NCBI GenBank assembly: GCA_041987545.1
Contig: JBHIWH010000007.1
Span: forward strand, 62,001 to 126,000
Origin: JAJRXR01 sp041987545
Lineage (GTDB): Bacteria > Planctomycetota > Phycisphaerae > Phycisphaerales > UBA1924
Length of the DNA stretch: 64,000 bases
Direction: 5' to 3'
The notes under the pieces are model-generated. The model was not told the DNA's origin. It made no database searches and saw nothing but the letters and a program-made list of their open reading frames with translations. Both the position numbers and the translations under genes were made by a program. Numbering within the stretch: the stretch's first letter is position 1; each line of letters begins with the position of its first letter. Positions 30,610 through 39,200 of this stretch are shown piece by piece.

Positions 30610-33435
30610 TCAGCCCTCCCCGCCGGACTCCTCCTCGGCCGCCGCGGGCGCGACCACGACCGTGATCTTGGAGTCCTCCGCGTAGTACTTGCGGAAGATC
30701 GAGTGCACGTCCGCCTCGGTCATCGCGCGGTACTGCTCGGGCGCCTCGACCAGGTCGTCGAGGCCCCGGGCGCGGTAGTCCAACGCGGCCAGCTCGCTCG
30801 TCCAGAACCGGGGCTGCTTGACCTGCTCGTCGTAGGTGTTGAGCACCTGCGAGCGGGCGGTCTCGACCTCCTCGGCGCTGGGACCGCTCTCGGCGAACGC
30901 GGCGAACATCTCGTGGATGACCGACGCCAGCCGCGGCCCGTTCTCCGGGCCCGTCTGCGAGAACGCGACGAAGATCCCCAGCTCCGGGAACTCGGTCCCC
31001 GGCTGCGAGATCGCCTGGATCGAGTACACCTGCGCCTCGGCCTCGCGGACGCGCTCGATCAGACGCGTGCTCAGGATCTGGGCCGCCAGGTTCAGCGCTC
31101 GGCGGTCACGCACGTTCTCGGCGCTGGTCCCGAAGTTGCCGGCCATCGCGATCGCGAACGGCGTCTGCGTCTGCACCTCGCGCACGACCTCGCGCGGCCC
31201 CTCCGGACGGGTCACGTCCCGGGCGTCGTCCAGCGTCGAGCCCGAGATCCGCTCCCGCGGCGCCAGCGAGCCGATGTACCGCGTCACCAGGTCCATCGCC
31301 GGCTCCAGGGCCAGGTCGCCCACGACCGAGACCTCGATCGGCGAGCGTGCCGTGTGCCGGTCGAGCCAGCGCTGCGCGTCCTCGCGCGTCACCGACTCCA
31401 CCTGCTCGACGGTCAGCGGGCGGATGCGGACCTCGTCCTCGGGCACGAGCGCCTCGGCCATCGCCTCCATGAACTGCCCCTGGGGCACCATCATGCTCTG
31501 CTCGATCTGCAGCACACGCTGCTGGCGCCACTGGTCGAACGCGCTCTGCTCGATCACCGGCTGCGTCAGCAGCAGGTACGCCAGCTTCATCCCCTCCTCG
31601 AGGTCCTCCGGGGAACCGGAGACCGACAGCGACATCGCGTCGGCGCCCGCGCCCCCGCCGACCCCGACCTTCAGGCCCGTCATCAGGTCGCGGATGTTGT
31701 TGGAGGTCAGGTCCTGGGTCGCGGGCTTGTTCCACGCGAGGGCCGCGGCCTCGGAAACGCCCCGGTTGGTCGCGTCCTCGAGGATCTCGCCGCCGGGCAG
31801 CGTGATCGTGATGGTCACCTGGTCACGCTGGATGTCCATCTGCCGGTGGTGGACCCGGACGTTGTTGGTCAGCCACGCCGAGGTCACGCCCGACGCCTCG
31901 TGGGTCGCGCTCTCCACGACGCCGCCCGGCTCGGGCAGCTCCGAGAGCAGCTGGGTCGGACGCTCGGACTCAGCCTCGGCCTCGGGCGTCACCGACAGTG
32001 CCTCGCGCGACAGGGCCAGCAGCTCGTCCTCGGTCGGCACGTCGGCCGAGCTGGGCAGCTCCGCGACGACCGTCACCCGCTCGTCGTCGAACAGGCCCAG
32101 GAACGCCTCGTTGACCTCCGAGAGGGTGATCGTCTCCACGTACTTTCTGGTCAGCTCGAGCCCAAGCTCGGCCGAGACCGGCGTCGCGCCCGAGTTGACC
32201 GCCGCCCCGATCGACCCGATCCGCGCCTGGGCCGGGAGGGTCTCCTCGACCTCGGCGCGGCGCTCGGCGCCCGCGATCGCCTGCTTGCGGACATCGCCCA
32301 GCTCGCGCTCCGTGAACCCGTGCAGGCGGGCCCGGCGCATCTCGGTCGCGATGTCACCCAGGATCTGGCGCCAGTCCTCGGGGGCGCCCGTCCCGCTCAG
32401 CTGCGAGAGGCGCATCTCGTTGAACAGATCCATGACGACGGCGCCGCCCGACTTGAAGGCGACCGCGTCGTCGTTGATCTTCGCCTCCAGGCGCCGGTTG
32501 AGCGCCTGGGCGGCCATGCCCTCGACCAGCTGCGAGCGGAACTGCTGCTCCGTCGTCACCGGGTCGCGGGGCTTCTCGATCCCGATGAACCCGATCTCGG
32601 CCTGCGTCAGCTCCGGGTCGGTCGCGACGATCGCACGCAGCTGCGTGTAGGGCGTGATGCCGACGGGCAGGTCCTCGGGCCGCTCCGCGGCCTCGCCCAC
32701 GTCGAACGTCTCGCGGATCGCGCCCTCGACCACGCCCGGGTCCATGTCCGCGACCACGATCAGCGTCGCGTTCGACGGCACGTACCAGTGCTCGTAGTAG
32801 CCCACGAAATCATCGCGGCTGACCGAGTTGATCGTCTCCTCGGTGCCGATCGGGAGCCGTCGCCCGAACGTCGAGCCCGGGGCGAGCCTCTCGAAGAGCT
32901 GGTCCATGATCCGCTGCTGCGGGCCCTTGCCGGTCCGCAGCTCCTCGAGGATCACGCCGCGCTCGTTCTCGATCTCCTCGGCCAGCAGCAGCGTGCCGAA
33001 CAGCACGTCCTCGAAGAACAGGAAGCCCTTCTCCAGCGTCGCGACCTCGGTGTCCGGCAGCGAGAGCGTGTACGCGGTCTGGTCGAAGCTGGTGAACGCG
33101 TTGAGGTGCTGGCCGAAGGTCATGGCCAGGGACTCGAAGTACGGGATGATCTCGCCCGGGGCGATGTTCTCGCCGCCGTTGAAGGCCATGTGCTCCATGA
33201 AGTGGGCGATGCCGCGGGTCTCCTCGGTCTCGTTCAGGGAGCCGGTGGAGAAGTGGAGCATCAGATTCGCCCGCCCGGGGGGGTTGGCGTGCCGGAGGAT
33301 GATGAAGTCCATCCCGTTGTCCAGCTCGCCCATGACCAGATCGGGATCTGGCTGGAGGGGCTGGGCGGCGGCGCCGGCGGCGAGAACAAGCACAGAAACG
33401 ATGCCGGCAGCGCGGCCGAGACGTGGGCGATCCAT
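30610..33435 (-). CDS. Exported M16-family zinc peptidase
   Basis: This 941-residue two-lobed M16 peptidase has a signal peptide (about 1-24), the inverted zinc motif HFMEH at 78-82 and third ligand E158 in ENERGVILEE. Its length and the C-terminal non-catalytic half (about 480-930) fit the pitrilysin/PqqL-like periplasmic group. It likely degrades peptides in the envelope. The start ATG at 33435 is supported by GGAGGAG upstream. It stands alone, convergent with the site-2 protease gene, 141 bases from the GH13 gene. Confidence 0.92.
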   Translation of the reverse strand: MDRPRLGRAAGIVSVLVLAAGAAAQPLQPDPDLVMGELDNGMDFIILRHANPPGRANLMLHFSTGSLNETEETRGIAHFMEHMAFNGGENIAPGEIIPYFESLAMTFGQHLNAFTSFDQTAYTLSLPDTEVATLEKGFLFFEDVLFGTLLLAEEIENERGVILEELRTGKGPQQRIMDQLFERLAPGSTFGRRLPIGTEETINSVSRDDFVGYYEHWYVPSNATLIVVADMDPGVVEGAIRETFDVGEAAERPEDLPVGITPYTQLRAIVATDPELTQAEIGFIGIEKPRDPVTTEQQFRSQLVEGMAAQALNRRLEAKINDDAVAFKSGGAVVMDLFNEMRLSQLSGTGAPEDWRQILGDIATEMRRARLHGFTERELGDVRKQAIAGAERRAEVEETLPAQARIGSIGAAVNSGATPVSAELGLELTRKYVETITLSEVNEAFLGLFDDERVTVVAELPSSADVPTEDELLALSREALSVTPEAEAESERPTQLLSELPEPGGVVESATHEASGVTSAWLTNNVRVHHRQMDIQRDQVTITITLPGGEILEDATNRGVSEAAALAWNKPATQDLTSNNIRDLMTGLKVGVGGGAGADAMSLSVSGSPEDLEEGMKLAYLLLTQPVIEQSAFDQWRQQRVLQIEQSMMVPQGQFMEAMAEALVPEDEVRIRPLTVEQVESVTREDAQRWLDRHTARSPIEVSVVGDLALEPAMDLVTRYIGSLAPRERISGSTLDDARDVTRPEGPREVVREVQTQTPFAIAMAGNFGTSAENVRDRRALNLAAQILSTRLIERVREAEAQVYSIQAISQPGTEFPELGIFVAFSQTGPENGPRLASVIHEMFAAFAESGPSAEEVETARSQVLNTYDEQVKQPRFWTSELAALDYRARGLDDLVEAPEQYRAMTEADVHSIFRKYYAEDSKITVVVAPAAAEEESGGEG

Positions 33436-33576
33436 GATCGGAGGCTCCTCCGTGGGTGACGTGATACCGATGGGGCGCCGCGAGACCCTCGCTGCCGCGC
33501 CCGGCACTCTATACCGGCCCCCCGCCCCCGGATTGCAGTTCCCCGGGGACGAATGCGGCCGATCTCTCTGAGTCGA

Positions 33577-35910
33577 TCAGGGGCACCCGCCGCCGAAGGC
33601 GTTCAGGTACGCGACGACGTCGCTGAAGTCGAACACCCCGGTCGGCGCGGCCAGGTCCGCCTCGGGCGCCATGGCGCCGAACGCGACGAGGAACGCCAGC
33701 ACGTCGGAGAAGTCCAGGGTCCCGAACGGCTCGGCGATGTCCGCCGCGTTGCAGGGCGCCGCCCCGGGCTCGTGCTCGATCAGCAGGAGCGTCCGCGCCG
33801 GGATGTCCAGCTCCACCGACTGGGCGTGGGGTGTGAGCGGGACGGCCTCGGCCTCGAACGTGCCCGTCGTGCCGCCGCCCGAGCCGCCGAACTCGGCCGC
33901 CTGGCTGTTGACCGCGACGCCCCACGTGCCCGGCCGGGGCAGGCCGACTCGGTACCCGCTGCGGTCCGTGTTGCCCATGTTCACGACGACGACGAAGCTC
34001 TTGCCGCCGTCCACCCAGCGTTCGAACGCGATGACGTCCGCGCCCTCGTTGACGTGGTAGACCCAGACGCCCGCGTCTGCGGCCAGCGCCGGCTCGCTCG
34101 TGCGACGCCCGATGACGGCCTTGTAGTAGTCGAAGACGCCCGAGTAGGACGTCTTGTGCGACCAGTCGATCTTGTTCTCCTCCCAGCCCTGGTCCTCGAG
34201 CCACTCGCTGCCCTGCAGGATCGAGGGGACGCCCGCGGCCAGCAGCACGATGCCGTTGGCGACCGTCGTCCGCCCCCGGGCGAACTGGTCGTCGTGCGGG
34301 AAGCTGGTGTCGATCTGCCTCACGGCCCGGTCGTGCCCGTTGAGGGGCCAGGCGTCGTCGTGCAGCTCGAAGTAGTTGAGCACCTGTGAGCCGGCGACGC
34401 CCCCCGTCCCGTCGATCGCCGCGGCGACGCCGGACACGTTCGGGCTGCCGAAAGAGGCGCCGAAGACCGCGTCGCGGAGCGCGTTCTTGAAGCTGTTGTG
34501 GTACTGGGTATCGAAGAAGATCCCCGAGTGCACCCACGGGTTGTCGATGTAGATCTCCGCGATGGCGTTGGCGTCGGCGTATCGGTTGTCGATCGCGTCG
34601 TTCATCGCCCGCATCAGGTCCTGGCCCGAGCCCCACTGGCTCGTCCAGCCGGAGTCGGTCATGGCCATCACCGCGTCCTGGCGGTACCCGTCCATGCGGA
34701 ACTCGCCCATCACATGGTGCACCGAGTCGAGGTAGTAGTCGAAGACGCCCTGGCTGTCGAAGTCCGCCTGCGCGCCCCACGGCGTGTCCTGGGCGGGCGA
34801 GTCGAAGTACAACTGCGTCCCGTCGAAGTTCCACAGGAAGTTGTCGCTGGGCGAGAGGTGGTTCCAGACCACGTCCAGCAGCACGGCGATCCCGTGCGCG
34901 TGCAGCTGGTCCACCATGTACTTCAGCTCGTCGGGCGTGCCCAGCGCCCACTCCCAGGCGTACATCGAGATCGGGTTGTACCCGCCCGAGAAGTCGCCCG
35001 GGAACTCGTTGATCGGGTTGATCATCACCGCGTTCACACCGAGCTCGGCCAGGTGCGCCGCCCGGTCGCCCACGTCGGCGTACCCCGACGGGTTGCCCGC
35101 CGGCCCGAACGGGTCGTTCCGGCCCGCGAACGAGCCCACGTGCAGCTGGTAGATGACCAGCTCGTCGAGCGGGTCGGCGATGAAGTCGTCGTGCTGCCAC
35201 TCGTACGCCAGAGGGTCGGTGATGATCGCGTTGAGGTTGTCCGTCGGGTTCAGGCGGCTGGCCCGCGGGTCCGTGTTCCAGACCGAGTTGTTGAAGTAGT
35301 ACTTGTACATCTGGCCCGCCGATGCGCCCGGCACGAACCCGATGAAGTGCTCGCCGACCTTCGCCAGGGGGTTGGCCGTGGACCACCCGTTGAACTCGCC
35401 CCGGACGTGGCAGGTCGAGCGGGTGGGCGCCCAGACCTTGAAGACCGTCCCGCCGGCGATCGGCGTCGAGCCGATCGGGGCGTGCGAGAGCGTCGCGAAG
35501 TCCAGTCCGAACCCGCCCGCGGGCAGCCCGTCCGACATGCCGCCCGCGCCCAGGTAGTCCGTGTCGGCCCCGTCGGTCAGCGCGATCGTGTATGACATCG
35601 CCGTCTCGCCCGTCCCGGGCACGTCGGCGGCCCAAACGTCGTACGGCCCGAGCTGCCCGACCACGCTCGCCGGGTAGCTCGTCTCCACGCCCCCGACGTC
35701 CACCAGCACGCTCGCGCCCGTCAGGTCGCCCCGGTACGCCTGGAAGCGGACGGAGAAGTCGTCGGCCTGCATGGGCACGAGCGGGCGGAGGTCCTGCCAG
35801 ACGACGTGGCTCACGCCGTCCCACTCGACGTTCCCGTCCTGGTCGGCGCCGAGGGCCGGCGGGGCGAGCGAGAGGGCGGCGAGCAGGGCTGTCGCGAGGG
35901 TGTACCGCAT
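33577..35910 (-). CDS. Secreted GH13 alpha-glucan enzyme with CBM48 and dockerin-like tail
   Basis: This 777-residue protein has a signal peptide (about 1-21), an N-terminal beta region (30-145), a CBM48-like domain (about 153-205, GTVFKVWAPT and GEFNGWS) and a GH13 barrel (about 245-610). Catalytic residues fit the family: DVVWNH at 346-351, nucleophile D407 in FRMDGYRQD, acid/base E452 in AEIY and D518 in ELHDD. A C-terminal beta domain follows, then the two-repeat dockerin-like tail (723-777) ending in GGCP. The layout suits an amylase/branching-enzyme type acting outside the cytoplasm; the exact specificity is not decided. GGAG lies upstream of the ATG at 35910. Confidence 0.9.
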   Translation of the reverse strand: MRYTLATALLAALSLAPPALGADQDGNVEWDGVSHVVWQDLRPLVPMQADDFSVRFQAYRGDLTGASVLVDVGGVETSYPASVVGQLGPYDVWAADVPGTGETAMSYTIALTDGADTDYLGAGGMSDGLPAGGFGLDFATLSHAPIGSTPIAGGTVFKVWAPTRSTCHVRGEFNGWSTANPLAKVGEHFIGFVPGASAGQMYKYYFNNSVWNTDPRASRLNPTDNLNAIITDPLAYEWQHDDFIADPLDELVIYQLHVGSFAGRNDPFGPAGNPSGYADVGDRAAHLAELGVNAVMINPINEFPGDFSGGYNPISMYAWEWALGTPDELKYMVDQLHAHGIAVLLDVVWNHLSPSDNFLWNFDGTQLYFDSPAQDTPWGAQADFDSQGVFDYYLDSVHHVMGEFRMDGYRQDAVMAMTDSGWTSQWGSGQDLMRAMNDAIDNRYADANAIAEIYIDNPWVHSGIFFDTQYHNSFKNALRDAVFGASFGSPNVSGVAAAIDGTGGVAGSQVLNYFELHDDAWPLNGHDRAVRQIDTSFPHDDQFARGRTTVANGIVLLAAGVPSILQGSEWLEDQGWEENKIDWSHKTSYSGVFDYYKAVIGRRTSEPALAADAGVWVYHVNEGADVIAFERWVDGGKSFVVVVNMGNTDRSGYRVGLPRPGTWGVAVNSQAAEFGGSGGGTTGTFEAEAVPLTPHAQSVELDIPARTLLLIEHEPGAAPCNAADIAEPFGTLDFSDVLAFLVAFGAMAPEADLAAPTGVFDFSDVVAYLNAFGGGCP

Positions 35911-36044
35911 CGAGGACTCCAATCCGGGGCCGGTCTTGAGAGCATCCGTGGTCAGGGGCGCTGGCCGCGGGGCCGAACCGCCCGGGCCGGGACGCCGCCC
36001 AGCCTAGCAGCGCCTAAGCACTGACAGAACAGGTGTTTGTCGAA

Positions 36045-36118
36045 TCAGGGCGACTGGATTCGAACCAGCGACCTTGTGGCCCCAAACCACACGCTCTACC
36101 AAGCTGAGCTACGCCCTG
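36045..36118 (-). tRNA. tRNA-Pro (UGG)
   Basis: The acceptor stem is CAGGGCG/CGCCCTG with discriminator A, the D arm is AGCTCAGCTTGGTAGAGC, and the T arm is CTGGTTCGAATCCAG. The anticodon TGG (36084-36082) is in loop TTTGGGG between TGTGG and CCACA. CCA is not encoded. TAGAGT at 36136-36131 is a possible -10 box 12 bases upstream. Confidence 0.95.
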
Positions 36119-36237
36119 AGCATCGCCGGAACTCTACCCACCCGGCGTCGGCGCGGCCGCGGGCCACGCGGGCGGGCCGGCCGCCCACCGCCCGCGACCC
36201 GCGGACCAAGACCCCCGCGCCACTCGGCGCCCTGCTG

Positions 36238-39200
36238 CTAGTTCGGGACCTCCTGGAACAGAACCACCCGGGGCTTCTGCCCGAGCGTCGTCACGTTCGA
36301 GCGGTCCACGACCATCAGGAACCGCCGGGCGTAGCTCGGCGTCAGCGGGTCGTCGGGCCGCAGGTTCTTCACGTCGCTCTCGCGGTACCCATGCACGACG
36401 AACCAGACCGCGAACGTGTCCGAGCGCGTCGTGGTCGTGTTCAGCAGGCCCGAGAGAACCGCTAGGCGCTCCTCGTAGTCGTTGGGGATGTCGTCGCCCG
36501 CCGAGCCGCTGTCGTACAGCTGCGTCTCGAGCGTGACCAGCCCCTCGGCGCCGCCGGTGTTCACGCCGGTGTTCAGGGGCGTGTTCCCGGTGTCCTCGTC
36601 GATGCCGAGGTACGTCGGCTGGTTCTGCTTGACCAGGTCGTACTCCATCAGGCTCGTGTCGCCGAGGACGTCCTCGAAGTACGAGGTGCTGATGACCGCG
36701 GCCGCGGCCTCGCCCGAACTCGTGAAGCCCGGACGCTCGCGCAGGCCGCCGATCCCGGTCAGCAGCGACCGGCTCTGCTCCACATCGCCCGCCATCGGGC
36801 TCGCGCCCACATACCCGTAGTTGCGGAGCATGATCTGGGCGGCTTCGGCCGGGGGGCGTGCGGCCAGGCCCGTCTGGTCCAGCATGCGATACCCGAACGG
36901 CGCGCCGCCGATCCCTCCGGGAATCGCCGCGTAGTCGTACGACCACCTCCGGTACTCGCCCGCGAGCCGGTCGCGGTACGAGATGAGGTGTGCCGCGACG
37001 TCCGGCGCCCGCGAGAGCGCCGCGTCCGCGACCGCGTCGGGCAGGCCCGACCCGAACGAGCCCATCGCCGGGTTGCTCCCCCACCACTCGGGGTCGCCCG
37101 CGGTGTTGAACTCGAGCGAGGGCGTGAGCAGCGGCGCCGCGGGCAGCACGCCCCGCGCGACCGTGTTCAGGTTCAGCATCCCCGGCACGCCGGCCGTCAA
37201 CGCCTCGCTCTTGGATTCGGGGCCCATGCCCCGGAACTTGGAGAGCAGGTCGATCGCCATCGGCACGCCCGAGCCCACGCGCGTGTCGCCCTGGTCGGGC
37301 TCGAACAGGCGGTCCTGGTCGAGGTTCGCGTTGTAGAACGGCACGAAGTCATCCACGCGGATGTTGATCCCGTCCAGGGCGTACCGGCGCTCGGTCCCGC
37401 CGATGTCGCGGACCAGGTGCCGCAGCACGGGATCACCCGTGTTCGCCGGGACCAGGTGCATCGCGTACGCCAGCGCCTCGCCGAAGGTGACCCACTGGTC
37501 GTCATCGAAGTTCGCCGGGTTCGCGACGTCCGGCGCCTCGAACCACCCGATCGCTGGAACGAGCAGCAGGTCCGTCGCCCGAACCAGCGGGACGTCGGCC
37601 ATGAAGTTCGTGCCGGCGCCGAAGGGCACGTTCTGGTTCTTCTCGATCGCGTCGCGCTCGCCCGGGCCGAGCTCCGGGTACAGGGCGATCGTGCCGGGCG
37701 CCATCGCCGGCTCGTAGAACGTGTCGCCGTCCAGGGGCGAGATCGTCTTGGTCGCGAACAGCCCCGAGACGTCCGAGTCCGCGATCGTGGACTTGATGTA
37801 CGGGTGATGCCCGATCGTCGCGACGATCGGCTTGTCGGGGTCGGCCAGCTCCAGGAAGTCGGCGAACGAGTCGTGCGCGTAGCGGCGCGAGAAGTCGCCG
37901 AAGTGCGTGTCCTTGAGCCGCCCCGGGTTCTGCTCCCCGCCGCTGGGCAGCAGGGAGTTCTGGAAGGGGACGGTCTCGGCGATCGCGTTGGCGCCGTTCA
38001 GGTCGATCATCCACGCCGGCAGCACGCCGTTCCGCCCGGTCGCGGTCCCCGGGTGATCGCCCCGGCGGATCGAGCCGTAGAACGCGTACGTCCAGCCCGA
38101 GTTGTCGCTGGGGCCCGCGATGTTCCCGCCAAGGGACTCGGGGCCCGCGATCGTGTCCTTGACCTCGTCCTCGTCGAGCGAGCGCGGGACGGGCAGCAGC
38201 GTCTGGTTGACGTTCGCCTGTCCGCCGGGCCCGGCCGGCTGCTGCAGACGGTCCACGAGCAGGTCGTGCTCGGGCGTGTTATTGGCGGTCGTCGCCCCCG
38301 GCACCTCCATCCGCCTCCAGAGGCGGATCGTCCGGTTGGTCGCCGGGCGGTTGAAGAGCGTTTGCGACGCCCCGCCGGCGAGCAGGATGTTCTCGTACGC
38401 GTTCTGGAGGACGACACGCCCGCTGCGGGGGTTGAACTTCAGCGCCCGACCGGGCTCGACGACGTCGCCGCCGCCCTGGTCCACGCCGTACTGCGAGTCG
38501 AGCCAGTCCTGGACGTCGTCCACGTCCACCATCGCGCCCGAGGTGTACGCATCGACCAGGTCGGTCCACCGGTCGGCGATCTGCTGCAGGGTCGGGTTGG
38601 CCAGGACGTAGAAGGTCTTGGACTCGCCCGGGCCGAGCACGACGTTGTTGTAGTCGGTCTCGTCCCAGTCGCCGACCTTGAAGTACCGCCCGTTGAACTC
38701 GAGGTAGTAGAGGTACTCGTCGTCGTCCAGGGGGACGCCGTCGCCCTTGCTCTCCGAGCCCAGGTTGATCGACTGGTCAAACGGGTTGGTCAGCTGGAAG
38801 GAGAAGCCGACGAACGCCAGGTCGGGGTTGCCGGTGTTGCTCGCCGAGTCGTACCACGCGCCGTCGGGCCCGAAGGTCCCGCCGTCGGCGTCGCCGTCCC
38901 AGTCATCGACGGCGATCGTGATCTCGGACGGCTCGGGCCCGCCGATGGGCACCCACGGGCGCCCGCCGCTGGACTCGTTGTCCCCGCCCGCGTCCATCGA
39001 CGCGTCGGTCATGACGACGAGCGCCGAGACCTCGGTCAGCACCGGGTACGCCTCGACGCCGTAGACCGTGTACGCCTCGGTCGTCGCCTGGTTGTCGGCC
39101 CCGGCGTACTGCTGGCCCTGCAGGTCGTCCAGGTCGATGATGCTCGACGGGTCCCAGGGGAAGGCCGTCGCCGACGGGTTCCCCGCGCCCCCGCCCATCG

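Noticed and set aside
30703..33459. A 918-residue plus-strand open frame
   Set aside because: It is antisense to the M16 peptidase, whose zinc motif is intact. The composition is that of a GC-rich shadow frame.
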